Source: Prosthecobacter sp. (GTDB lineage Bacteria > Verrucomicrobiota > Verrucomicrobiia > Verrucomicrobiales > Verrucomicrobiaceae). From it: a DNA stretch of 64,000 nt. Numbering within the stretch: the stretch's first letter is position 1; every line of letters starts with the position of its first letter. Of this stretch, positions 1 through 8,332 are shown piece after piece. Under the pieces are notes generated by a model that did no database searches, was not told the origin of the DNA, and was given only the letters and a program-made list of their open reading frames with translations. The stretch covers positions 186,001-250,000 of the forward strand of contig NZ_JAXMIH010000008.1 of assembly GCF_034366625.1 (NCBI RefSeq), in the 5' to 3' direction. Position numbers and translations under genes: made by a program.

Positions 1-702
1 TGGCTTCGTGGTGTCAGCAGGTGAATCGGGCGTCATGCCGTTCAGCGGCTGCGCCATCGTCAAAATCTCGCCGGAGGTCGGTTTGCCGACGTAACCGCCC
101 GCCTGTACCCAAACGTCCTTCACGCCGCGCAGAATGGGATGCGAGGCCTTGTCCGGCACGATAGCGATGCGCGTGCTCTGCTTGTGATTCGTGCCGTAGT
201 GCCCCACCCACGTCTGCCCAAGCACCTGATGGCCGAAGCCGGACTCGTAACCCGCGACCTTGGCGTTGTAGTCATACTTGGCGTAAGGCTCAGGCGTGCC
301 TTTGAAGGCATGTGTGGCCGTGCGCAGGCCAATGACGGGACCACCGCGATTCAGGTAAGCATCCAGATGCTTCATCTGCTCCGGCGGCAATCCTTGGAAA
401 CGCAGAAACACCACGGCGAGATCGGCGGAGTCGAGAGCCTCCATGCCGGGAATGTTCTGCGGCTCACCAGCGGCGATGTTGCCATCCGGGTCGATGTCAA
501 AGAGCACCGTGCATTTGAAGCCATGATGCTTCGCCAAAATGCGCGCGATAGCTGGCAGCGTTTCTTCAGAGCGATATTCATGATCTCCCGCCAAAAAGAC
601 GATGTGCTTGCCCTTGCCCGGCCCTTCCGTGCCTTCAAAGATGAGCGGTGCGGCGCTGGTGAGCGAAACGAGGGTGAACAGGACGAGGAGGATGTGTTTC
701 AT
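1..702 (-). CDS. ThuA-like domain protein, exported, 3' end cut by window edge
   Basis: Reading from an ATG at 702, the frame stays open for 234 codons to the window edge. It begins with a short signal peptide (MKHILLVLFTLVSLTSA) and continues with IVFLAGDHEYRSEE, LAVVFLRFQGLP and GPVIGLRTATHAF. These resemble the ThuA / class I glutamine amidotransferase-like fold (trehalose utilization family). Family members occur with sugar oxidoreductases and are thought to act on oxidised disaccharides, but the activity of this one is not known. It lies 48 bp downstream of the FecR-LamG gene on the same strand, so it is probably the last gene of the sigma/FecR operon. The family call is good; the substrate is unknown. 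The C-terminus lies outside the window. Confidence 0.85.
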   Translation of the reverse strand, partial: MKHILLVLFTLVSLTSAAPLIFEGTEGPGKGKHIVFLAGDHEYRSEETLPAIARILAKHHGFKCTVLFDIDPDGNIAAGEPQNIPGMEALDSADLAVVFLRFQGLPPEQMKHLDAYLNRGGPVIGLRTATHAFKGTPEPYAKYDYNAKVAGYESGFGHQVLGQTWVGHYGTNHKQSTRIAIVPDKASHPILRGVKDVWVQAGGYVGKPTSGEILTMAQPLNGMTPDSPADTTKP

Positions 703-750
703 GAGGTTGGGAGGCTTCTAAGTCGGAGAATGGACGCGTGATATTGCGGA

Positions 751-2253
751 TCACTTCGCGAGGGCAGTGATCTCGGCATCACCGAGAGCACGATCCCACA
801 GCGCGAACTCGTCCATCGCACCGCTGAGGTGACGGATGGCGACGCCACCGGTGCGGCGGTCGTTCCAGTTGCCGAGCTCGGCGATGCCGATTTTGAGCGG
901 TGAGGCGTCTTGGAGTGGCAGGCGGGCCAGCAGGCTGCCGTTGACGTAATGGCGGACTTCTTTGGCCGTGGGATCAAAGACGACGGCGAGGTGCATCCAG
1001 CGGCCAAATCGTTCCGGCGTGAAGAAAACCGGCGTGTCATAATCAGCGTGCCGCTTGCCATGCGAACCAGCCACGCCGAGGCGGATTTTACCTTCGCGGG
1101 TGATTTGCCAGTGGGTTTTACGGTCACCCCAGCCTTCAGACATGAAGATGGAGTTCAAGGAGCGGTCGAGTCCGTTCACACGCAGCCACACGCCCATCGT
1201 GAGTGCCTTGGTCTCGCCTGCGATGCTGATGCGCACACGGTCGCTGACGTTGCGAAATTCGAGCGCGCGCTTGCCGGGCCAGCGTCCCATCGTCCATGCG
1301 GCGCCGACGATGCTGCCGTCCTCGCCTGCTTTTGCGTGATTGCGCAGCGAGCGGGCGGTCTCGTCGTCTTGAAAGTCGAAATGGAGCTTCAAACTCGGAT
1401 CGGCGTTCAGTATGGCGCTTTGCGCCTGCCAGCGCTCAAACTGCGAGCGATCCGACAACGCGGTGCGGGCGTTGATTTCATTGAGCGAGGCAAAGCTCGA
1501 TGCATTTGCCGCGAGGAGTTGTGATTCGGCCGCGAAGGTCATCGCCTGGCCTTCTTTGAGCGATTTCATCGACTCGGCGGCCTTGTGCAGCTCGACCTCG
1601 CCTTTGAAGACATGGACCTCGGAGCCTGCGTCGCTGACATCAAGGCCGAACTCGGTGCCGAGATCGACGATGGTGCCTTTGGGCGTGTTGATGCGGAAGC
1701 CTTTGGCCTGCGGCGGCACGTTGGCGCTGAGTTTGCCGCGGGTGCAGGTGGCCTCGCCGCTGGAGATGAGTTGCAGTTCGGCGGGCCCTTCGATCAACAC
1801 GCGAGCGCCTTGGTAAAACTCGATCTGCGCGATGCCGGACTTCCATTTGAGCAGCCCCGGCGAAAGCGGCGTGCCCGGTGTGATGGCGGCGGATTCCCAT
1901 TCGAGATTCACGCCGCGTGTGAGCACGGCGACGGAGGCAGTGGTCTCTTCCACGTCCGATTTCAGCCACGGCAGCACGATCCACGTGCCCAGCAGTGTGA
2001 CGCAGGCCGCCAGCGCGGCCACACTGGTGACGGTGGCGAAGGTGAAACGGCGTTTCGGCAGCAAGGCGGGCCGGATGATGTTATTCGCGGCCAAAGGCTT
2101 CGTGGCGCGGAGCATCGCGTCCATCTCGAAGTGCTGGATCAACTTTTCGCCGAGTTCTGGCTGGGCTTTGAGCAATTCATGCAACTCCTCCGCCTCGGCA
2201 TCGCTGAGCGTGCCTTCGAGGTAATGCTGAATCAAGGTGTCTGAATCAAGCAT
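751..2253 (-). CDS. FecR-type anti-sigma regulator with C-terminal LamG domain
   Basis: 500 residues. The N-terminal ~65 residues are cytoplasmic and helical, without a zinc-binding His/Cys motif. One membrane segment lies near 70-94 (ATVTSVAALAACVTLLGTW). A FecR-like domain follows (about 105-235, including RINTPKGTIVDLGTEFGLDV), and a LamG/concanavalin-type jelly roll occupies about 285-500 and ends in MDEFALWDRAL. Its start overlaps the stop of the sigma gene by 8 nt (2246-2253), so the two are probably translationally coupled. The likely role is to hold the ECF sigma factor and respond to an extracellular ligand, perhaps a glycan bound by the LamG domain. The fold calls are from visible motifs; the ligand is inference. 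Confidence 0.88.
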   Translation of the reverse strand: MLDSDTLIQHYLEGTLSDAEAEELHELLKAQPELGEKLIQHFEMDAMLRATKPLAANNIIRPALLPKRRFTFATVTSVAALAACVTLLGTWIVLPWLKSDVEETTASVAVLTRGVNLEWESAAITPGTPLSPGLLKWKSGIAQIEFYQGARVLIEGPAELQLISSGEATCTRGKLSANVPPQAKGFRINTPKGTIVDLGTEFGLDVSDAGSEVHVFKGEVELHKAAESMKSLKEGQAMTFAAESQLLAANASSFASLNEINARTALSDRSQFERWQAQSAILNADPSLKLHFDFQDDETARSLRNHAKAGEDGSIVGAAWTMGRWPGKRALEFRNVSDRVRISIAGETKALTMGVWLRVNGLDRSLNSIFMSEGWGDRKTHWQITREGKIRLGVAGSHGKRHADYDTPVFFTPERFGRWMHLAVVFDPTAKEVRHYVNGSLLARLPLQDASPLKIGIAELGNWNDRRTGGVAIRHLSGAMDEFALWDRALGDAEITALAK

Positions 2254-2779
2254 GCGTGTGGCCTCCCTGGTTCATGGATTGCTGGATGCACTCGCGCAGC
2301 TTTTCGCGCACGCGTGAAAGCGCCCGGCAGACTGTGTCCGCCTTCATGTTGATCTGCTCCGCGATCTCCGGCGTGCCGACTTCGTTGTAATAATAGAGTT
2401 CCACCAGTTCGCGGCTTTTCTCCGGCAGCTTTTGCAGGCAGGAGCGCAGCACGCCGATCTCGTCCTCGTAGCGTGGTGGCTTCTCACGCTCATCCGCCAG
2501 CAATCGAATGTGATCCGCCAGCTTTTGCACCACCTCCGGCTGCTGCCGCGTGCGCTCACGCCACAGCCGCATGGCGATGTGGCGCGTCATCGTGGCCAGC
2601 AGCGGCCGTGCGTCGTTGCTGAGATCCCATTTCGACTCCTTCGCCATGAATTCGAGAAACACCTGCTGCGTGATGTCGTCCATGAGGCCCGGCCAGGGGG
2701 CATATTTCAGCGCCACGCCCTTCACAAAGTCGTGATGGGAGAGAAAAATCTGGGCTGCGTGAGTATCGGCAGTGTTCAT
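2246..2779 (-). CDS. ECF RNA polymerase sigma factor (Rhodopirellula/Verrucomicrobium type)
   Basis: 177 residues, normal for the family. Region 2 is visible around residues 15-60 (DDITQQVFLEFMAKES is the core-binding helix). Region 4 is near 115-165, with LPEKSRELVELYYYNEVGT followed by the helix-turn-helix EIAEQINMKADTVCRALSR. The gene overlaps the FecR-LamG regulator by 8 nt, the usual sigma/anti-sigma layout. It is divergent from the cytochrome c-WD40 gene across a gap of about 120 bp, which may hold a promoter recognised by this sigma factor. I could not identify that promoter. Sigma identity is firm; target genes are unknown. Confidence 0.92.
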   Translation of the reverse strand: MNTADTHAAQIFLSHHDFVKGVALKYAPWPGLMDDITQQVFLEFMAKESKWDLSNDARPLLATMTRHIAMRLWRERTRQQPEVVQKLADHIRLLADEREKPPRYEDEIGVLRSCLQKLPEKSRELVELYYYNEVGTPEIAEQINMKADTVCRALSRVREKLRECIQQSMNQGGHTHA

Positions 2780-2903
2780 GCGTTGCCATTAACCCAAGCG
2801 AGGAAGGAAAACCGGACAAGAAATCGTCCCGAAAAATCAAGAAGCCGGGTCTTTAACCACACCGCATGCGCAATTGGCTCCCTTGGCTGCGTACTTTGCC
2901 ATC

Positions 2904-5501
2904 ATGCTCCGCCGCTGCCTCTCCTCACTTGTCTTTGCTTCGCTTCGCTCACCCCTTCGGGGCAGCCCTTGGCTGGCTGTCTCGCTTTGCTCGGCTCTGC
3001 TTCCGTCATTCGCCAGTGCGGCGAACGCCGCGCCCCTCGATTACGACCGCGACATCCGTCCCTTCCTCAAAGAGAACTGCATCGCCTGCCATAACAAGAC
3101 CACGACCAAAGGCGGTCTCAACATGGAGACGCCGGAGCTGATGGCGAAGGGCGGTGAGACTGACAAGGGCATCATCCCAGGCAAGGGGGCTGACAGCATC
3201 ATGTTTCAGGCTGCCGCGCACACCTGGGACTCCGAAATGCCGCCAAAGGGCAACAAGGTCGGCGCGGTGAACCTCACCACCGAGCAGCTCGCGCTTTTCA
3301 AAGCATGGATCGACCAAGGTGCGAAGGCCTCGCCTAAAAGAGAAGTCATCATCTCATGGGAGCCGCTGCCGTCCGGCTTGCAGACCATCTACGCCATCGC
3401 CGCCACACCGCAGGGCGACTTCGCCGCCGCCGCACGCGCGAACCAGATCAGCATCTACCATCTGCCCACGCACAGCCTTGTCACCAAGCTCACCGACGAG
3501 ACCCTGCTCAAATCCGGCCTCTACAAGCAGCCCGGCGTCGCACATCGCGACATGGTGCAATCTCTCGCCTTCAGCCCGGATGGCACACGGCTCGCCACGG
3601 GCAGCTTTCGAGAGGTGAAGCTGTGGAAACGCGAAACGAAGACCGTTGCCGCCCCGGTGCCGACGCATCCGAAGTTCACCGCCGTCCAGGAGGCCGACAA
3701 CACGATCAAGCTCACCGAAACTGCTGGCGGCAAGCTCATCGCCCACATCAAGACTGACCTCACGGTCGAGCAGGCTCTCGCTCAGCGCAGCCTAGCAGCC
3801 ACGCGGGCCAGTTTGGAAGTCACCTATCAAAACGAGGCCATCAAGAAGGCCGAGACCGATGCCACCGAGCAGACGAATCGCTTGAAGAAAGCCAATGAAC
3901 TCGCTGATCTCGCCAAGAAAGCGCTCGAAGAGAAAAAGAAGGACATCAAGCCCAAGGAAGACGCCAAAGTAGCCGCCGAGAAGGCCGCGAAGGAAATCGG
4001 TGCTCAATTCGCCATGGCATCGTCAGGCAAGCCGGATGATGCGCTGGCCAAAAAGCACGCCGAAGCTCAAGCCCTGGCTGCCAAGGCCGCCCTCGACCTC
4101 AAACTCGCCCAGACAGCCCTCACACGCGCCGAGGCAGTCATCACCGCCGCTACCAACGAAGCCAAACTCATCACCGAAAGCCAGAAGCAGCCCCAGCCAG
4201 CTCCCGCTGAGCTCGCCGAACAGAATAATCGCTTGAAGGAGCAGGTGGATCGCTTGAGGAAGGCTAGCGATCTCGGCGAGCTCGTCATACTCGCGAAGCC
4301 GGCGCTCGAAGAGAGAAGGAAGGCCGTCAAGCCCAAGGAAGACGCCAAAGCTGCCGCTGACAAAGCCGCGAAGGAAGTCGCCGATCAAGTTGCCAAGGTA
4401 TCGACCGGCAAACCAGATGATGCTTTGATCAAACAGAACACCGAAGCTCAGGACAAAGCCACCAAGGCCGCCAGTGACTTCAAGCTCGCGCAAGAAGCCC
4501 TCACCCGCGCCGAAGCTGCCATCACCGACACGGCCAATGAAATCAAACTCGTCACTGAAAACGAGAAGAAGTCCAAGCAGAACGTCGTCGATGCCAAAGC
4601 ACGTCTCGAAGTCGTGAAGAAGGAACTCGAGAAGGCGAACGCGGATCGCGACCTCATTGCCAAAACGCTTACGACCGGCCTCAAGAAGGCCAAGGCACTC
4701 CAGTTCTCCGCCAACGGCTTCGAACTCATCGCCACCTTTGATGCTGGCCCCGCGCTTGCCTGGAGCACCGTGAACGGCAAGCCCATCGCGCCCGGCAGCA
4801 GCAGCACCACCTGGGTTCTTGAACGCAGCTTCGGCACTGGCGACGGCAAATCACTCATCACCGACCGCGCCAACAGCATCGCCTTCAGCCCTGATGGCAA
4901 AACGCTCGCCATCGGCAGCGGAGAGCCTTCCCGCAGCGGCGACATCACGCTGTGGGATGTTGCCACTGGCACGCTCACCAAGACTTATGCCGAGCGTCAT
5001 CTCGACAGCATCTTCGCGCTCGATTTTTCCCCCGATGGCAAGCTCCTCGCCTCCGGCGGAGCCGACAAGGCCGTGCGCATCACTGATTTGAGCACCGGCA
5101 AAGTGGTGAAGGTCTTTGAAGGCCACACGCATCATGTGCTGGGCGTTTCCTGGCGTGCGGATGGCCGCCTGCTCGCCAGCAGTGGTGCGGACAACGTCGT
5201 CAAAATCTGGGACTGGACCACCGGAGATCGCCGCAAAAACGTCGATGGCTGGGACAAAGAAGTCACCGGTATCCGTTACCTCGGCGCTGCCGACCAGATC
5301 GCCACCAGCGCCGGTGACACCAAACTGCGCCTCATCACCAGCGACGGCGGCGAAGTGAAACAACTCCCCGGCTCCACCGCTTTCCTCCAGGCCCTCGCCA
5401 CCAATCAAGCCGGCGATCTCATCCTCGGCGGCGATCAAGACGGCACCGTGAGAGCGTGGGATGTGACCTCCGCGAAAGTCGTGGCCGAGTTCAAGCCGTG
5501 A
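2904..5501 (+). CDS. Exported Planctomycete-type cytochrome c with WD40 repeats and duplicated coiled coil
   Basis: 865 residues from the ATG at 2904; a TTG at 2874 would only add a hydrophilic leader. The signal peptide is unusually long (about 42 residues) and ends near ASAANA. A heme motif C59-I-A-C62-H63 sits in a PSCyt1-like domain, with a possible distal Met in EMPPKGN. WD40-like blades come next (SLAFSPDGTRLATGS), then about 320 residues of Lys/Ala/Glu-rich coiled coil, then more blades (ALDFSPDGKLLASGGADKAV, RADGRLLASSGADNVVKIW). The coiled coil contains two tandem copies of a 117-residue unit. The protein should be periplasmic or outer-membrane associated and may couple electron transfer to a protein scaffold. 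The next gene starts on its stop codon (GTGA overlap). Its function has not been shown. Confidence 0.85.
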   Translation: MLRRCLSSLVFASLRSPLRGSPWLAVSLCSALLPSFASAANAAPLDYDRDIRPFLKENCIACHNKTTTKGGLNMETPELMAKGGETDKGIIPGKGADSIMFQAAAHTWDSEMPPKGNKVGAVNLTTEQLALFKAWIDQGAKASPKREVIISWEPLPSGLQTIYAIAATPQGDFAAAARANQISIYHLPTHSLVTKLTDETLLKSGLYKQPGVAHRDMVQSLAFSPDGTRLATGSFREVKLWKRETKTVAAPVPTHPKFTAVQEADNTIKLTETAGGKLIAHIKTDLTVEQALAQRSLAATRASLEVTYQNEAIKKAETDATEQTNRLKKANELADLAKKALEEKKKDIKPKEDAKVAAEKAAKEIGAQFAMASSGKPDDALAKKHAEAQALAAKAALDLKLAQTALTRAEAVITAATNEAKLITESQKQPQPAPAELAEQNNRLKEQVDRLRKASDLGELVILAKPALEERRKAVKPKEDAKAAADKAAKEVADQVAKVSTGKPDDALIKQNTEAQDKATKAASDFKLAQEALTRAEAAITDTANEIKLVTENEKKSKQNVVDAKARLEVVKKELEKANADRDLIAKTLTTGLKKAKALQFSANGFELIATFDAGPALAWSTVNGKPIAPGSSSTTWVLERSFGTGDGKSLITDRANSIAFSPDGKTLAIGSGEPSRSGDITLWDVATGTLTKTYAERHLDSIFALDFSPDGKLLASGGADKAVRITDLSTGKVVKVFEGHTHHVLGVSWRADGRLLASSGADNVVKIWDWTTGDRRKNVDGWDKEVTGIRYLGAADQIATSAGDTKLRLITSDGGEVKQLPGSTAFLQALATNQAGDLILGGDQDGTVRAWDVTSAKVVAEFKP

Positions 5502-6394
5502 GACAGTTTCTTTCACTTCTCCTCGTCACCTCGGTCTTCGCTGAGCTCACGCCCGCCGAGCGTGAGTTGATGCAGCAACTCGGCTCCGACACACCGGAGC
5601 CTATTTTGCTCTGGCCCGGCAAACCGCCACAGTTTCTCGAAAACGCCGCGCCTGAGGTCATCGCGGAAAATCAGCGCATCCGCAGCGTCTCGGTGCCGAC
5701 GATCACACCGTATCTGCCGCCGAAGGAAAAGCACAACGGCATGGCCATCGTCGTGTGCGCGGGCGGCGGTTATGGCGGGCATGATTGGAAGACACATGTC
5801 GTGTATGCCGCGCAGGTCTTCAATCCCATGGGCATCGCCGTTATCGGCCTCAAATATCGCACGCGTCCGCCGCATCTCCTGCCGAACGAAGGCATTCAGG
5901 CGCTCACCTTGCTCGATGCGAAACGCGCCATGCGCCTCGTGCGTCATCACGCTTCCGAGTGGGGCATCGATCCCGCCAAAGTCGGCGTCGTGGGTTACTC
6001 CGCTGGCGCGAACCTCGCGATGAATCTCGCCGCGAACTTCGATCTCGGTGATCCGCAGGCCACCGATCCCATCGAGTGCCTCAGCAGCCGTCCTGACTTC
6101 GCGGTAGGACTCGGGACGTGGCATTGGCGGAAGCCGGAGAACCCCTTCGTCTTCAAGGCGAACTCGCCGCCCGTCTATCTCGCCCACGCCACGACCGACA
6201 AGCCCGTCGAGATCGCCACGAACATCATCGCCGACTTGAAGAAGCTCGGCGTCCCCGCCCGCCTCGATCTCCACGAAGAAGGCGGCCACGGCGTCGGCAA
6301 CCTCATCCCCCAACGCGTGAAAAACGGCTTCCCCGGCGCACAATGGCCGAAGCTGCTCGTCGAGTGGCTGGAAAGCCTGGGGAAGAAGCCTTGA
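5498..6394 (+). CDS. Exported alpha/beta hydrolase, acetylxylan-esterase-like
   Basis: 298 residues from a GTG at 5498 that overlaps the upstream TGA. This start gives a signal peptide (RQFLSLLLVTSVFA), whereas more upstream starts lie deep in the previous gene. The nucleophile elbow is G-Y-S168-A-G, and a late catalytic His is probably H264 in HEEGGHGVG. The order LWPGKPP ... VVCAGGGYGGHDW ... KRAMRLVRHHASEWGIDP ... GYSAGANLA is typical of secreted esterases annotated as BD-FAE or acetylxylan esterase. The likely role is deacylation of plant or algal polysaccharide. Its 3' end is partly repeated 830 bp downstream, beyond the toxin-antitoxin pair. Confidence 0.87.
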   Translation: MRQFLSLLLVTSVFAELTPAERELMQQLGSDTPEPILLWPGKPPQFLENAAPEVIAENQRIRSVSVPTITPYLPPKEKHNGMAIVVCAGGGYGGHDWKTHVVYAAQVFNPMGIAVIGLKYRTRPPHLLPNEGIQALTLLDAKRAMRLVRHHASEWGIDPAKVGVVGYSAGANLAMNLAANFDLGDPQATDPIECLSSRPDFAVGLGTWHWRKPENPFVFKANSPPVYLAHATTDKPVEIATNIIADLKKLGVPARLDLHEEGGHGVGNLIPQRVKNGFPGAQWPKLLVEWLESLGKKP

Positions 6395-6427
6395 AGGCAG
6401 CGGCCTTGATCAGGCAAGCACGAGGTG
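6341..6427 (+). repeat. Direct repeat copy 1 (esterase 3' end)
   Basis: This stretch spans the last codons of the esterase and about 33 bp beyond its stop. It matches 7171-7257 at a constant offset of 830 bp. The best blocks are CTCGTCGAGTGGCTGGAA and GAAGGCAGCGGCCT followed by ATCAGGCAAGCACGAGGT. Divergence is concentrated between the blocks. The two copies bracket the toxin-antitoxin genes. Confidence 0.8.
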
Positions 6428-6477
6428 GGTACGGATTCCAGGCTCGACAGGTCGCGCCGTCAGCATAGACTGCCCGT

Positions 6478-6714
6478 ATGCCAGCCACACTTGATGCTAT
6501 CTCCAGTCAGGTCTTCATTCTCCCCGCCGAGCAGCGCATGCGTCTGGCACTCGCTTTGATGGAGAGTGTGGAGACTGACAACATGGCCTCTGCGAATGAG
6601 GCTTGGTCAGACGAAATTTCCCGCCGGATCGCAGCCTTCGACACTGGAGAGACCAGGACCGTTCCAGCCGTGGATGTTTTCCGCAAGCTCCGCGAGATTG
6701 CTCCAGATCGATGA
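6478..6714 (+). CDS. Antitoxin, putative addiction module component family
   Basis: 78 residues. The sequence starts MPATLDAISSQVF and continues ILPAEQRMRLALALMESVE, matching the short helical 'addiction module component' antitoxins (Unstab_antitox / TIGR02574). These normally precede a ParE/RelE toxin gene. Its stop overlaps the toxin ATG by 4 nt (ATGA at 6711-6714). The antitoxin should bind and neutralise the toxin and repress the shared promoter. The pair lies in a short accessory stretch bracketed by direct repeats. Confidence 0.88.
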   Translation: MPATLDAISSQVFILPAEQRMRLALALMESVETDNMASANEAWSDEISRRIAAFDTGETRTVPAVDVFRKLREIAPDR

Positions 6715-7010
6715 ACCTCGTTCTTGAGTTTCTTCCCGAGGCCGAGGCGGAAGCACAGTGCGTCACCGGCGATTACGAGGCCAAGGTTCCTGGACTCGGG
6801 GCGCGGTTCCGGCACGAACTGGAGGATGCTTGCTCGGCGATTGTTCAGCACCCGCTGCTTTGGCGGCTAAGGGAAGGCGGCTGGCGTCGAGTGAACCTGC
6901 CCGGCTTCCCCTACTACATCGCGTTCATTATTCGTGATGAGAGGGTGATTGTCGTGGCCGTTGCCCACCACGCCCGACAGCCTGACTACTGGAAGAACCG
7001 GTGGCCGTGA
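6711..7010 (+). CDS. ParE/RelE-family toxin
   Basis: 99 residues from the ATG at 6711, chosen because it overlaps the antitoxin stop (ATGA) and begins the conserved fold. Visible elements are the first strand and helix (LVLEFLPEAEAEAQCVTGDY), a central ARFRHELEDACSAIVQHPLLW, and the C-terminal strands RRVNLPGFPYYIAFIIRDE and VVAVAHHARQPDYW. ParE-like toxins poison gyrase and RelE-like toxins cleave ribosomal mRNA; sequence alone does not decide between them. Two strong hairpins follow the gene. Confidence 0.9.
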   Translation: MNLVLEFLPEAEAEAQCVTGDYEAKVPGLGARFRHELEDACSAIVQHPLLWRLREGGWRRVNLPGFPYYIAFIIRDERVIVVAVAHHARQPDYWKNRWP

Positions 7011-7023
7011 GGGGGGCAAGGAA

Positions 7024-7063
7024 AGGCGCTTTTGAAGCGCCTCCGGGCGGTTGCAAACCGCCC
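7024..7063 (+). terminator. Two tandem perfect hairpins after the toxin gene
   Basis: The first hairpin is AGGCGCTT-TTG-AAGCGCCT (7024-7042). The second is GGGCGGTT-GCA-AACCGCCC (7045-7063). Each has an 8-bp perfect stem and a 3-nt loop, and they begin 13 nt after the toxin stop. There is no strong T run, so they could be a weak terminator or a REP-type dispersed palindrome. Confidence 0.6.
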
Positions 7064-7170
7064 CTCCTTGAGGGAAAGCGCACCGCGAGAGTTCAACATG
7101 GCGCGAGAGGCTTCCCAGGGGAACTCTTGCCCGTCTGAATCTCTGGTGGTGTTCCTCATCCCCGCCCGCG

Positions 7171-7257
7171 AATGGGCCGCAGGGGCTCGTCGAGTGGCTG
7201 GAACGCCAAGGGAGGATACTCGGAAGGCAGCGGCCTCAATCAGGCAAGCACGAGGTC
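7171..7257 (+). repeat. Direct repeat copy 2 (degenerate esterase 3' end)
   Basis: Imperfect copy of 6341-6427, offset 830 bp. It preserves the block encoding the esterase end and the downstream block, but the reading frame and stop are not preserved. It is most simply a remnant left by duplication or insertion around the toxin-antitoxin genes. Confidence 0.75.
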
Positions 7258-7347
7258 ATGCGGTGGCAAAACCACAAAACATGTGAGTGAATCTGATCCT
7301 TTACAGGTTTAGAGGGGTCTTAAAGCAACAGACATACATTTCCGTCA

Positions 7348-8193
7348 ATGACCTCCGCAACGATCAAACTCTTCCTGCCTCGTGGGGATGCAAAGAGCCT
7401 CCGAACTGCCGAAATCTCTAACTGGACGGGAAAGGCAGTTGCAGCGCCACGAACCGAACTGGACGATCTCCTCGCCCGCGAGGAGTTGGGCAAAGCCGAG
7501 GTCTATATCCTCATCGGCACCGATCCGCTCGCTAACGCACCCAGAGCATACGTGGGCGAAGCTGAGGTGATTCGTGACCGGATCAAACAGCACAAAACCA
7601 AAGAGTTTTGGGTTTCGGCGATAGTCTTTGTGAGCAAGGACGAGAATCTGACCAAGGCTCATGTCCGTTATCTTGAGCAACGTCTTCTCGTCGAAGCTGC
7701 TGCGGTGAACAGATTTACGCTCGAACAGAATCAGGCAGGTGGATCCAAGCTTCCAGAATCAGACCGTGAGGATATGGAGGTATTCTTCTCCCGCATCCGC
7801 CAGCTCCTTCCCGTTCTTGGGTGTGACATCATCACGCCTATTGCCCAGCCTGCAGCAAAACCCCAACCCGGTGGTGTCCTCTACTGCCGAATGAAGGATG
7901 CTGAGGCGCGAGGACAGCGGACAGCGAATGGCTTTGTAGTCTTCCAAGGTTCGACTGCCAGTTTGGAAGACCGGCCATCGACTGAAAAGTATCCCAATGT
8001 CCTGGCTCACCGGAAACAACTCGTTGTGAATGGCACGCTAATCGAGAAAAGCGGCCTTTTCGTCTTCACGAAGGATGTCGAGTTTACCAGTCCGTCCGCA
8101 GCAGCAGTTGTAATTCACGGTGGAAGCGCGAACGGACTCACTGCCTGGAAAACCAAGGATGGCAGATCACTCAAGCAATTGGACGAGCAATGA
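7348..8193 (+). CDS. GIY-YIG nuclease-family protein with DUF4357 domain
   Basis: 281 residues, no signal peptide. The GIY-YIG signature appears as V-Y-I (52-54) and Y-V-G (68-70), with RDRIKQH downstream and the putative metal-binding Glu at 110 (RYLEQRLL). The last ~75 residues (RGQRTANGFVVFQGSTA ... WKTKDGRSLKQL) fit DUF4357, which is often found with GIY-YIG or restriction-related proteins. It stands alone, with no methyltransferase or helicase nearby. Base composition is lower in GC than the flanking catabolic genes, and it sits beside the repeat-bracketed toxin-antitoxin pair, so acquisition by transfer is plausible. The cellular role is unknown. Confidence 0.83.
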   Translation: MTSATIKLFLPRGDAKSLRTAEISNWTGKAVAAPRTELDDLLAREELGKAEVYILIGTDPLANAPRAYVGEAEVIRDRIKQHKTKEFWVSAIVFVSKDENLTKAHVRYLEQRLLVEAAAVNRFTLEQNQAGGSKLPESDREDMEVFFSRIRQLLPVLGCDIITPIAQPAAKPQPGGVLYCRMKDAEARGQRTANGFVVFQGSTASLEDRPSTEKYPNVLAHRKQLVVNGTLIEKSGLFVFTKDVEFTSPSAAAVVIHGGSANGLTAWKTKDGRSLKQLDEQ

Positions 8194-8332
8194 TGATCTC
8201 CAAAGCAGAGGTGGCTGCGAATCGCGGTAGAGCTTGGTATGGAACATACGGTGCATCTACTCACATAAAGACCAAACCTTCCTGAGCGCTGCGGGAGAAG
8301 ACCGCTCCACCAACCGCGTTCATGTCCCACCC

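Larger units (their letters stand above)
7011..7347. other. 337-bp intergenic stretch with hairpins and a degenerate gene fragment
   Basis: No credible gene. It holds two tandem perfect hairpins (7024-7063), then a degraded second copy of the esterase 3' end (7171-7257), then the leader of the GIY-YIG gene. It appears to be the right flank of the toxin-antitoxin insertion. Confidence 0.7.

Noticed and set aside
2780-2903. A sigma-dependent promoter between the sigma gene and the cytochrome c-WD40 gene
   Set aside because: I could not find a convincing pair of hexamers or a shared motif with other starts.
2935-2985. GC-rich palindromic stretch in the long signal peptide of the cytochrome c-WD40 protein as an inserted repeat
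   Set aside because: The CCCCTTCGGGG hairpin is short and I saw no second copy in the window.
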